From: Clostridium sp. CAG:921
GTDB taxonomy: Bacteria > Bacillota > Clostridia > TANB77 > CAG-465
DNA length: 14,212 nt
Assembly: GCA_000433135.1 (NCBI GenBank)
Contig: HF991991.1
Location: forward strand, 12,092-26,303
Direction: 5' to 3'
Shown here: positions 1 to 5,625 of the stretch, piece after piece
How the letters are laid out: every line of letters starts with the position of its first letter
Position numbering within the stretch: the stretch's first letter is position 1
The notes under the pieces: model-generated
What the model was told of the DNA's origin: nothing
Database searches by the model: none
Seen by the model: the letters and a program-made list of their open reading frames with translations, nothing else
Translations under genes and position numbers: made by a program

Positions 1-2
1 AA

Positions 3-644
3 GAATTTGTATATAATTATGTAAGAAAGATGAGGAAAGAGGATGCTTCAAAGTACGTTCCTAAAAATAGAGGAAGTGAGCTGTTTCCAGCTTTGAATGA
101 AATAATAAGCAATGATTCTAACTTAAAGTATATTTATGATGATAAAAGTTTTGTGTTAGAAGTTGATGGTACTAAGTATAACTTACAATCTCAAATTATA
201 AAAAAAGAAAGAGATATAATATATATTACAAAAGATAGTAGTGTGAAAATATATATGAGAAAAAATTTAATAAGTGAAGTGTGCGATTATCCAGAAAATA
301 ATTCACTATATATTATGATTCTTACTGGGAATTTAGTTACATATGGTGATGAAAATAGAAAAAAGCAAAGGCATGTAGCAACCCATCAGATATATAAAGG
401 AGTATTAGATAATTCTTCTTTAAACGAATCAGAATTTTATGAGTATGACATATCAAACTTAATAAAGGAATACAAAAGTGAGTATTCAACTGAGGCACCA
501 AATAATATGTTTTTTACAACATCGTCACTTAGAGATTATCATTATACAAAGCAAAAAAATAACGCATATTATCATATTCAAGCAATTAATTTACCATTTC
601 AAAATATAGAATTTTATTATTTGGAGGGATTAAAAAATGGATAA
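3..644 (+). CDS. Unknown protein, 5'-partial at the window edge
   Basis: I do not recognise this protein. The reading frame stays open to the left edge of the window. The first in-frame ATG, at 30, has no convincing ribosome binding site, so the gene probably starts outside and this is its C-terminal part (about 213 codons seen). The product is hydrophilic, rich in Lys, Asn, Tyr and Ser, with no membrane segment, signal peptide or cysteine pair. It looks like a soluble cytoplasmic protein of alternating strands and charged turns. Its last 8 bases overlap the start of the next gene, which indicates one transcript and probably translational coupling. With the following two genes it forms an uncharacterised three-gene set. 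No function is proposed. Confidence 0.7.
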   Translation, partial: EFVYNYVRKMRKEDASKYVPKNRGSELFPALNEIISNDSNLKYIYDDKSFVLEVDGTKYNLQSQIIKKERDIIYITKDSSVKIYMRKNLISEVCDYPENNSLYIMILTGNLVTYGDENRKKQRHVATHQIYKGVLDNSSLNESEFYEYDISNLIKEYKSEYSTEAPNNMFFTTSSLRDYHYTKQKNNAYYHIQAINLPFQNIEFYYLEGLKNG

Positions 645-1023
645 AGAACCAGAAACATATGAAGAACTAATAAGGACAAAAAGATGTATTGAACTTGTAA
701 AGTATTATGAACTTGATAAAGAGGAATTAGATAAAATATATTATTTTTTAACTGAAAATAAAGAGGGAAAAGTGATATGTAATATGGATGATATTTCTCT
801 TGTTGTTGGAAATAACACAGATAGTGCTATAAAAATTAAATCAAGACGTGTTTTAAGTTCTATACAAGGATTAGTAATGAGTAATACAATGTTTAGAATA
901 ATACCTACCATTGAACCGGTAACATATTATGGATATGGCACATCAAACCATTGGAGTAGTGGTGGAACATCTTCTAATAACAACAATAATAACAATAATA
1001 ACAACAATAATAATAACAGATAG
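637..1023 (+). CDS. Small unknown protein with a poly-asparagine tail
   Basis: This is a 128-residue protein of unknown function. The start is supported by a GGAGG ribosome binding site at about 623-627, inside the end of the preceding gene. Residues 1-95 look like a small folded domain with a charged, helical N-terminus. From about residue 96 it becomes low-complexity, Tyr, Gly and Ser rich, and it ends in 14 consecutive asparagines (codons 976-1017) and a final Arg. No membrane segment or metal motif is seen. Its stop codon is part of the ribosome binding region of the next gene, so the three genes are likely co-expressed. The disordered tail could be a flexible linker or interaction region; that is inference only. 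Confidence 0.75.
   Translation: MDKEPETYEELIRTKRCIELVKYYELDKEELDKIYYFLTENKEGKVICNMDDISLVVGNNTDSAIKIKSRRVLSSIQGLVMSNTMFRIIPTIEPVTYYGYGTSNHWSSGGTSSNNNNNNNNNNNNNNR
976..1017 (+). repeat. In-frame AAY trinucleotide repeat encoding 14 Asn
   Basis: Fourteen successive AAT or AAC codons lie at the 3' end of the small unknown gene. The two codons alternate irregularly, so it is not a pure microsatellite. Repeat length could vary by slippage, which would change only the Asn count as long as whole codons are gained or lost. Confidence 0.9.
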
Positions 1024-1034
1024 GAAGTGACACA

Positions 1035-2042
1035 GTGCCTTTATTTTCTGAAGCTTATCATTTTGATAAGTTAAATAAAAAAAATATAAATGTAAAAACA
1101 AAATATATAGTTGGAAATAAGATATTAGAAAGAAATACAAATGGAAAAGTAAATGATGATATAATTAATGGTATAAGATGTAAAAAAGAGTATTTTTTAG
1201 ACGATAGGTGCATTCATAGTGAAAGTATATTTGACTCTAGAATAGAGTATACTTTTATTTCAAATGACATGGAAAATGAAGAGTATATTTGTAAAAATTG
1301 TGGATTTATATCTAAGATTAGCAATTTTTTAGAGGGGTGCCCTTATTGTGGTACAAGCTATAACGTAGAATATTTTGAAAAAGATTTGGGAAGTAAATAT
1401 CATTATGATATTGTGTTAACTAAAAAATCATATAAGATAGTAACTGGAATTATAGATATTATAATGAGTTTACTAATGTCTTTTTTGTTTATAAAATATA
1501 CTTCTAGAACATTTAATAATTATGATGTATCTAAAATATTTATATATGGCGGAATACTTTCATTAATTTTATACTATTTTTTCTACATTATTGATGCATA
1601 TATTGTAATTTCACCTATAAAAATGTATAAAGATAAACAAAATAAAAAACAAATTGACTTTTGGAATAGTTCTGGTATTGATAAAAAGAAGTTTTTTAAT
1701 AATTTAAATTATGAAATTGATAAAAAATATTATTTGAATGATAATATAATAGACTATGATATACTTGATTACATTAATTTTAAAAAATATATGTGTGAAG
1801 AAAATTTATACGTTGAAGTGAAAGTATATGTTAGAATTGTTTATTTAAAAGATGGCAAGATAAAATCTAAAACTTGTGATGAAATATATAAGTTAAAGAA
1901 AAACAAAGAATTTTTAGATATTAAATCTGGCATTAACAACTTAAAGTGCAAAAATTGTGGAGCATCTGTAAATATTAAAGATGGTAAGTGTATGTATTGT
2001 GGTGAAAAGATAAAATACACTCAAGAATGGATCATTGAGTAA
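1035..2042 (+). CDS. Two-TM membrane protein with two zinc ribbons
   Basis: The protein has 335 residues and starts at GTG, with AGGAAG at 1022-1027 as a well-spaced ribosome binding site. In order it contains a hydrophilic N-terminal region (1-80); a first zinc ribbon with Cys86, Cys89, Cys102 and Cys105; two membrane segments at about 135-154 and 167-192; a charged region; and a C-terminal zinc ribbon with Cys305, Cys308, Cys319 and Cys322, followed by an aromatic end (EWII). Both ribbons have CxxC-x9/12-CxxC spacing typical of small structural zinc sites. If the two helices form a hairpin, both ribbons face the same side, presumably the cytoplasm. Residues 255-335 loosely recall the C-terminal part of TIM44-like zinc-ribbon proteins found in clostridia, but I am not sure. 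It ends the three-gene operon and its stop lies in a terminator-like hairpin. Confidence 0.8.
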   Translation: MPLFSEAYHFDKLNKKNINVKTKYIVGNKILERNTNGKVNDDIINGIRCKKEYFLDDRCIHSESIFDSRIEYTFISNDMENEEYICKNCGFISKISNFLEGCPYCGTSYNVEYFEKDLGSKYHYDIVLTKKSYKIVTGIIDIIMSLLMSFLFIKYTSRTFNNYDVSKIFIYGGILSLILYYFFYIIDAYIVISPIKMYKDKQNKKQIDFWNSSGIDKKKFFNNLNYEIDKKYYLNDNIIDYDILDYINFKKYMCEENLYVEVKVYVRIVYLKDGKIKSKTCDEIYKLKKNKEFLDIKSGINNLKCKNCGASVNIKDGKCMYCGEKIKYTQEWIIE

Positions 2043-2076
2043 ATCATGTAAAAAAGTAGTATTTTTTTACATGATT
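2042..2076 (+). terminator. Perfect 14-bp hairpin after the first operon
   Basis: The arms 2042-2055 and 2063-2076 are perfectly complementary, with a 7-nt loop. The A-run of the left arm and the T-run of the right arm make it terminator-like in both directions. There is no separate T-tract after the stem, so termination is likely but not certain. Confidence 0.6.
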
Positions 2077-2302
2077 ACTTAAATTCACATTTATTAAAGG
2101 AATTATTAAAAGTAGATGGTATTATTTTGTAATGCTTTAGATTTTCAATTGTTTTAAATTTAAGTATGAAAAAAAGTTCTCTTTCTAAAAACATTATATA
2201 CAAAATTTTTAAGAATTTCAATGAAAGTATATAAAGCTTTCAAATTAAATGATATAATTTGTTTAAAATTGAAAATAATTTATTTTAAGGATGTGGCTAT
2301 AT
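2077..2302 (+). other. AT-rich gap with a possible weak promoter
   Basis: No gene is seen here. TATAAT at 2253-2258 could be a -10 box for the following remnant, but no good -35 box lies 16-18 bases upstream. A 6-bp inverted repeat (TGAAAG at 2222-2227 and CTTTCA at 2237-2242) sits just upstream of it and could be an operator or chance. AAGGATGTGG at 2287-2296 is the likely former ribosome binding site of the DUF1016 remnant. Confidence 0.4.
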
Positions 2303-2540
2303 ATGTTAGATATAAATTTTAATCAAATAATTGAAATGATTGAAAAAAAGAAAAAATAATGCATACAAAAAAGTAAATGAAGAAATGATTTTTTTATATT
2401 AAGAAGTTGGTAAATTTCTATATGAACTAAAAGAAAACAGTAATTATGGATATAAAATAACAACAAAAGCCTCAGATTTTATGAAAAATAATTATCCAAC
2501 CATAAAAGGATATTATGCAAGAAACATATTTAGAGTTATG
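2303..2540 (+). pseudogene. Decayed 5' end of a DUF1016 (YhcG-like) gene
   Basis: From ATG 2303, with AAGGATG upstream, the frame opens as MLDINFNQIIEMIEK, then hits a stop in an A-rich run. Shifting by one base restores RKNNAYKKVNEEMIFLY, a stop in place of the usual Trp, then EVGKFLYELKEN, ASDFMKNNYPTIKG and ARNIFR. This order (NAY..VNEE, LYWEVGK, YP.IKG, RN.FRM) matches from memory the N-terminal domain of DUF1016/YhcG proteins, which carry a PDDEXK nuclease domain further on. The rest of the gene, including the nuclease domain, is absent. The remnant has one frameshift, one internal stop and a lost 3' end. It merges near 2515-2540 with the truncated sigma-factor gene in another frame. The 3' limit is approximate. 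Confidence 0.7.
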
Positions 2541-2955
2541 GAACATAATAAACAAAAAGAAATTATCAGATATTAATATTAAAAGCTATCTTATAGGTAT
2601 TGCGAATAATAAAATTAAAAAACACTATACTTTATTACAAAAGTTAAAAACAGTATCTTTATTTGAAACAAATGATAAAGATATAGAATTAATTGACACT
2701 ATAGAAGATGGTATTGATATAAATGATATTATTATTAAAGAAGATAATTGGAATACAATTTGGAAATATATCAAGAGTAAGAAAAATCAAGATATTCCCA
2801 AAGTATTTTATCTATACTATAAGTTAGAATTGAGTATTAAAGAAATTTCTAACCAATTAAAGTCTAGTGAATCATATATCAAACATTTAATTTATAGAAC
2901 ATTAAAAGAATTGCAAGATAATTTTGGGAATGGAGGTAACTCTAATGACAAATAA
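2515..2955 (+). CDS. N-terminally truncated ECF-type sigma factor
   Basis: This 146-residue frame carries the later part of an ECF (sigma-70 family) sigma factor. Residues 1-38 resemble the end of region 2 (QET..ELW, then a helix ending IANNKIKKHY), which contacts the -10 element. Residues 93-136 resemble region 4 (VFYLYYKLELSIKEI, then a recognition helix and YRTLKEL), which binds the -35 element. Intact ECF factors have about 50 more residues at the N-terminus (regions 2.1-2.2, core-polymerase contact). Here a TAA at 2503-2505 blocks any upstream extension, and the upstream DNA belongs to a DUF1016 remnant. Translation from ATG 2515 is possible, with a weak AAAGGA only 4 bases upstream. It overlaps the anti-sigma-like gene by 11 bases. 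It is probably non-functional as a sigma factor and may be better called a pseudogene. Confidence 0.7.
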   Translation: MQETYLELWNIINKKKLSDINIKSYLIGIANNKIKKHYTLLQKLKTVSLFETNDKDIELIDTIEDGIDINDIIIKEDNWNTIWKYIKSKKNQDIPKVFYLYYKLELSIKEISNQLKSSESYIKHLIYRTLKELQDNFGNGGNSNDK

Positions 2956-3646
2956 AGAGAAATTAAAAAATGCAATCGAACAAGATATTAATCCAAAAGA
3001 TTATTATACTGAAATAATAAATCAAGGAGAAAAAATGAAAAAGAACAATATTTTAAAATGGTCTTTAGTGCCAATATGTTTAGTAGTTGTAATAAGTGGT
3101 GTCTTATTCTTAAACTATCAAAATGATAATAAAACTATACTAAAAAATAAACCCTATATTGATGAAAAAAATAATGTAACATTAAACATTAATGAAATAA
3201 ATAATAAAAAAGGAGGGACATATAAGATAGATGCTGATGTGAAAATTGTAACAAATAATGATGTTAATTTTCCGTTGCCATATGAAAGTGGAATAGTAGA
3301 TATTCCTAAAGATTTAGATAAAACATCCAAGTATATATTTTATTTTAGAAATGATAAAGAAAGTAAAGAATATAATATATTAGGTTACTATGAAATAATA
3401 TATGATAATGGTGATGATAGATCAATAAAAGTTTCGTATTCAAAAGATAATAAACCTGCAAGAGATTATCATTTTAGCGAAGAAGGAAGTAAGACAACAA
3501 CAATAAATGGTGTAGAATTAAAAATCTATAAATACGAAGATATTTATTTTACAGAGTTTAAATTTAATGATTATTACTTTGATATTGAAACATCTAAAAT
3601 TACAGAACAGGAATTATCAGATTTCTTATTATCAATAATGAAATAA
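2945..3646 (+). CDS. Single-pass membrane protein, probable anti-sigma factor
   Basis: The start at 2945 is preferred because GGAGG lies at 2932-2936; an in-frame ATG at 2924 would include that site. The product has 233 residues: a charged cytoplasmic N-terminus of about 37 residues, one membrane helix at about 38-57, and a long outer domain rich in Lys, Asn and Asp that ends in short strand motifs and a C-terminal helix (TEQELSDFLLSIM). Overlap with a sigma-factor gene and this topology suggest a membrane anti-sigma factor that holds its sigma factor through the cytoplasmic tail and senses a signal outside. No zinc-type HxxxCxxC anti-sigma motif is present. Since the partner sigma is truncated, the protein may have lost its role. 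Assignment rests mainly on context. Confidence 0.65.
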   Translation: MTNKEKLKNAIEQDINPKDYYTEIINQGEKMKKNNILKWSLVPICLVVVISGVLFLNYQNDNKTILKNKPYIDEKNNVTLNINEINNKKGGTYKIDADVKIVTNNDVNFPLPYESGIVDIPKDLDKTSKYIFYFRNDKESKEYNILGYYEIIYDNGDDRSIKVSYSKDNKPARDYHFSEEGSKTTTINGVELKIYKYEDIYFTEFKFNDYYFDIETSKITEQELSDFLLSIMK

Positions 3647-3743
3647 AGAGGTAAATTATAGATTGTTTTTTTTCATAGTATAATGTATAGAATTACAAAT
3701 TACAATTTATCAAACAGATCAATAAAAAGATTTATTTTTCTTA

Positions 3744-3752
3744 TGGTATAAT
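3744..3752 (+). promoter_or_regulatory. Extended -10 promoter element for the DUF3267 gene
   Basis: TGG followed directly by TATAAT (3747-3752) makes an extended -10 box, 51 bases before the chosen start at 3803. No clear -35 box is seen at the usual spacing, which extended -10 promoters can tolerate. Confidence 0.5.
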
Positions 3753-3802
3753 ATAAGTGACTTATAGATGGTAAATTTGTAGTAATGATAGGGGTTGTTA
3801 GT

Positions 3803-4390
3803 ATGGCTAGATTAAAGATGGTTGGTATTATAAACGAAAATGAAATTATTAAGTATCAAAAATATAATACAAATAAGAAAATGACTTTAATTAATAATGA
3901 TAAAGATAATATACAGATAAAAGCAATACCTATTTGTGTATTCTTAATAATACTATGTAATGTAGTTTTATTTCTTAAATTATTTAATAGTAATATATCA
4001 ATAAAACCAATTTTTTTAATTTTAGGTTTTTTGATAGGATGTATGTTATTAATTGTTCATGAAATTTTACATGGGATTGTTTATCCCAAAAATGTTAATG
4101 TTAGTATAGGATTTATAAAACCTATAACATTTGTAGCATTAGCATCCTATCCTATGAGTAAAAGCAAATTTATTACAATGTGCTTATTACCATTTATATT
4201 AGGAATAATCCCAATGTTAATTTTTACATTAACAAATAATTCAACAATATGTAGTTTAAGCTTTGGCATGATGTGTATGGGTATAATATCTCCATATCCA
4301 GATGTATATAATGTATTTCAAGTTATTAAGAAAGTGCCTAAAGGCAAAAAAGTGTTGTTTTATGGGGAGACTTTATCATATATAGATTAA
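3803..4390 (+). CDS. DUF3267 membrane protein, putative zinc metalloprotease
   Basis: A 195-residue integral membrane protein. ATG 3803 is chosen because GGGG at 3791-3794 lies 8 bases upstream; the in-frame ATG at 3785 would precede that site. Hydrophobic segments lie at about 39-58, 68-84, 123-143 and 149-164. The second runs into HEILH (His86, Glu87, His90), the HExxH zinc-binding and catalytic motif expected in membrane-embedded metalloprotease-like proteins of the DUF3267 family. Asp167 in the fourth region (PYPD) is a candidate third ligand, as in the family's late Asp-containing segment. The C-terminus has the family-like VPKGKKV stretch. Its substrate is unknown. It is a single-gene unit with its own promoter and a terminator at 4567-4609. 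Confidence 0.75.
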   Translation: MARLKMVGIINENEIIKYQKYNTNKKMTLINNDKDNIQIKAIPICVFLIILCNVVLFLKLFNSNISIKPIFLILGFLIGCMLLIVHEILHGIVYPKNVNVSIGFIKPITFVALASYPMSKSKFITMCLLPFILGIIPMLIFTLTNNSTICSLSFGMMCMGIISPYPDVYNVFQVIKKVPKGKKVLFYGETLSYID

Positions 4391-4460
4391 TCACAATATT
4401 TATAATCATGAACAACATAAATTACAATTTACAATTAAAATTATTTGTAAATTAATAATC

Positions 4461-4551
4461 TTATTTCCATTAAAGGGTATGGGAGTTCTCATAGTAGAAT
4501 TTGTGTGGAAGTACAAATTCAGTGTTGGCTAGACATAAATTTTATTTCCAT
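4461..4551. repeat. Structured intergenic element bounded by 10-bp direct repeats
   Basis: TTATTTCCAT occurs at 4461-4470 and again at 4542-4551. Between the two copies lie two hairpins: 4478-4493 (TATGGGA against TCTCATA) and 4497-4520 (GAATTTGT and ACAAATTC, perfect, with an 8-nt loop). The base composition is visibly less AT-rich than the surroundings. It could be a small RNA gene ending at the terminator at 4567-4609, part of a 3' untranslated region, or a miniature dispersed repeat. On the minus strand about 23 codons are open across it (ending ENSHTL), but without a start or ribosome binding site. The rest of 4391-4668 holds only AT-rich DNA and two terminators. Confidence 0.4.
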
Positions 4552-4566
4552 ATTAAAAAAATATAC

Positions 4567-4609
4567 AAAAAGAGGATTAAATTATTTTGACAATTTTTCC
4601 TCTTTTTTT
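4567..4609 (+). terminator. Terminator, possibly bidirectional
   Basis: AAAAAGAGGA at 4567-4576 pairs with TCCTCTTTTT at 4598-4607 across a 21-nt loop. The right arm runs into a T-tract on the plus strand, so it can end transcription from the DUF3267 gene or from the element at 4461-4551. Confidence 0.6.
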
Positions 4610-4622
4610 AAAATCATTTATA

Positions 4623-4658
4623 TAAAATAAAAACTTACGAACTTTTAAGTCCGTAAGT
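4623..4658 (-). terminator. Terminator of tRNA-Thr
   Basis: On the minus strand ACTTACGGACTT (from 4658) pairs with AAGTTCGTAAGT, including one G-U pair, and is followed by TTTTTATTTT (4623-4632). It begins 10 bases after the CCA end of tRNA-Thr. Confidence 0.8.
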
Positions 4659-4668
4659 TGATTTCAAA

Positions 4669-4744
4669 TGGAGCTTTTGGGGAGAATCGAACTCCCGACC
4701 TACAGGTTACGAATCTGTTGCTCTGCCAACTGAGCTACAAAAGC
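4669..4744 (-). tRNA. tRNA-Thr, anticodon CGU, CCA encoded
   Basis: Read on the minus strand this 76-nt cloverleaf has a perfect 7-bp acceptor stem (GCTTTTG with CAAAAGC), a normal D-arm (GCTCAGTTGGCAGAGC), an anticodon loop TTCGTAA with anticodon CGT, a T-arm with TTCGATT, discriminator T and encoded CCA. It decodes ACG. The last pair of the anticodon stem next to the loop is A31-C39, a mismatch; the other four pairs are standard. It stands alone between its own promoter (4757-4785) and terminator (4623-4658). Confidence 0.95.
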
Positions 4745-4756
4745 AAATACACATGT

Positions 4757-4785
4757 ATTATATATCAAAAATAGTAAAATATCAA
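4757..4785 (-). promoter_or_regulatory. Promoter of tRNA-Thr
   Basis: On the minus strand TTGATA (4785-4780), a 17-base spacer and TATAAT (4762-4757) lie 12 bases before the mature tRNA start. This is near-consensus for the housekeeping sigma factor. Confidence 0.8.
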
Positions 4786-4793
4786 GAAATTTT

Positions 4794-4863
4794 AAAAAAA
4801 ATCAAGGCAGTTTAATCACTATTATAAAATAAACTACATAATAAGTGATAAAATTACCTTGAT
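4794..4863 (-). terminator. Terminator of carD
   Basis: On the minus strand ATCAAGG pairs with CCTTGAT (4863-4857 with 4807-4801), an inner ATCACT/AGTGAT stem continues the hairpin, and a run of Ts (4800-4794) follows. It lies 34 bases downstream of the carD stop. Confidence 0.65.
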
Positions 4864-4897
4864 AAAACAACAGTAATAAAATATAAGGAACTAAGAA

Positions 4898-5464
4898 TTA
4901 ATCAAGTGATACCTTTCCCATAACCATAGGTGTATCAATATTTTCAGTACCTATATTAGCATTATTTCCAACCGAAAAAGAGTACTTTATTGCTTCTTCT
5001 ATTTTGTTATCTAATACATCATGACTCAAATCCTCAGACAAAATCATTTCGCTCAATAATATATTTTTAGCAGTAGCAAGCATCTTCTTTTCTCCAATTG
5101 ATAGTCCTCTTTCCATATGTCTATGTGAAAGTTCTCTTACAACTTCAGCCACCTTCAAAATGTCACCTGATTTTATCTTATCAGCATTGATATTGTACCT
5201 TTTGCTCCAATTAGCATCGTGAACATATGGATCTTTTGGTTTTTGTAAAACTGCAAAAACTTTATCAGCTTCTGCCTTATTAGAAACTTCCCTAATTCCA
5301 ATATTAGTTACCTTATTTGTAGGAACCATAAGTTTCATATCTCCTACTGGCATCTTAATAATGAAATAATTTTCAGGATTCCCCATAAGCTCTCTTTCTT
5401 CAATTGATACAATAGTCCCTGCCCCATGCATTGGGTAAACTACTTTATCGCCAATCTTAAACAT
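4898..5464 (-). CDS. carD: CarD family transcription regulator
   Basis: A 188-residue CarD/CdnL-type protein, which binds the RNA polymerase beta subunit through its N-terminal domain and affects open-complex stability at promoters. The N-terminal TRCF-like interaction domain spans about 1-55 (MFKIGDKVVYP, HGAGTI, YFIIKMP). The rest is the helical CarD C-terminal domain, with the NWSKRYN segment (85-91) and the family-typical SHRHMERGLSIGEKKML stretch (113-129). The start at 5464 follows an AGGGGG site; an in-frame extension to 5512 would add 16 residues upstream of that site and is rejected. It has its own promoter at 5501-5529 and a terminator at 4794-4863, so it seems transcribed separately from disA, 161 bases upstream. 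CarD next to radA-disA is, as I recall, common in Clostridia and Bacilli relatives. Confidence 0.92.
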   Translation of the reverse strand: MFKIGDKVVYPMHGAGTIVSIEERELMGNPENYFIIKMPVGDMKLMVPTNKVTNIGIREVSNKAEADKVFAVLQKPKDPYVHDANWSKRYNINADKIKSGDILKVAEVVRELSHRHMERGLSIGEKKMLATAKNILLSEMILSEDLSHDVLDNKIEEAIKYSFSVGNNANIGTENIDTPMVMGKVSLD

Positions 5465-5500
5465 AGCAACTACCCCCTTGTATGTAATTAATACATAATT

Positions 5501-5529
5501 ATTATACCACAAAATGACGTAAAAGTAAA
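5501..5529 (-). promoter_or_regulatory. Promoter of carD
   Basis: On the minus strand TTTACT (5529-5524), a 17-base spacer ending TGTGG and TATAAT (5506-5501) lie 36 bases before the carD start. Confidence 0.7.
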
Positions 5530-5625
5530 GGAATTTAAGAAAATTATGTAAAAGTTGTAATCGAAGTTTTCTAGTAATATAAAGATATTTTTAAGTTAGA
5601 GTTTACATATTATAGTAATACATTA

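Noticed and set aside
976..1017. Asn codon run as a CRISPR-like or tandem DNA repeat array
   Set aside because: The unit is a single codon in a coding frame; no spacers or longer units are present.
943..1140. Minus-strand frame opposite the Asn tract and the start of the zinc-ribbon gene
   Set aside because: It is the complement of the repeat, gives a hydrophobic Ile/Val run as an artefact, and has no ribosome binding site.
3641..3676. Possible terminator after the anti-sigma-like gene (ATGAAA...TTTCAT with a T-run)
   Set aside because: The stem has only six weak pairs and the T-run lies inside it, not after it.
3679..3684. TATAAT as a second promoter upstream of the DUF3267 gene
   Set aside because: No -35 box or TG extension at a fitting distance; the extended -10 box at 3744-3752 is better.
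4471..4540. Short minus-strand open frame (ending ENSHTL) as a small gene
   Set aside because: No start codon with a ribosome binding site and only about 23 codons; kept only as part of the structured element.
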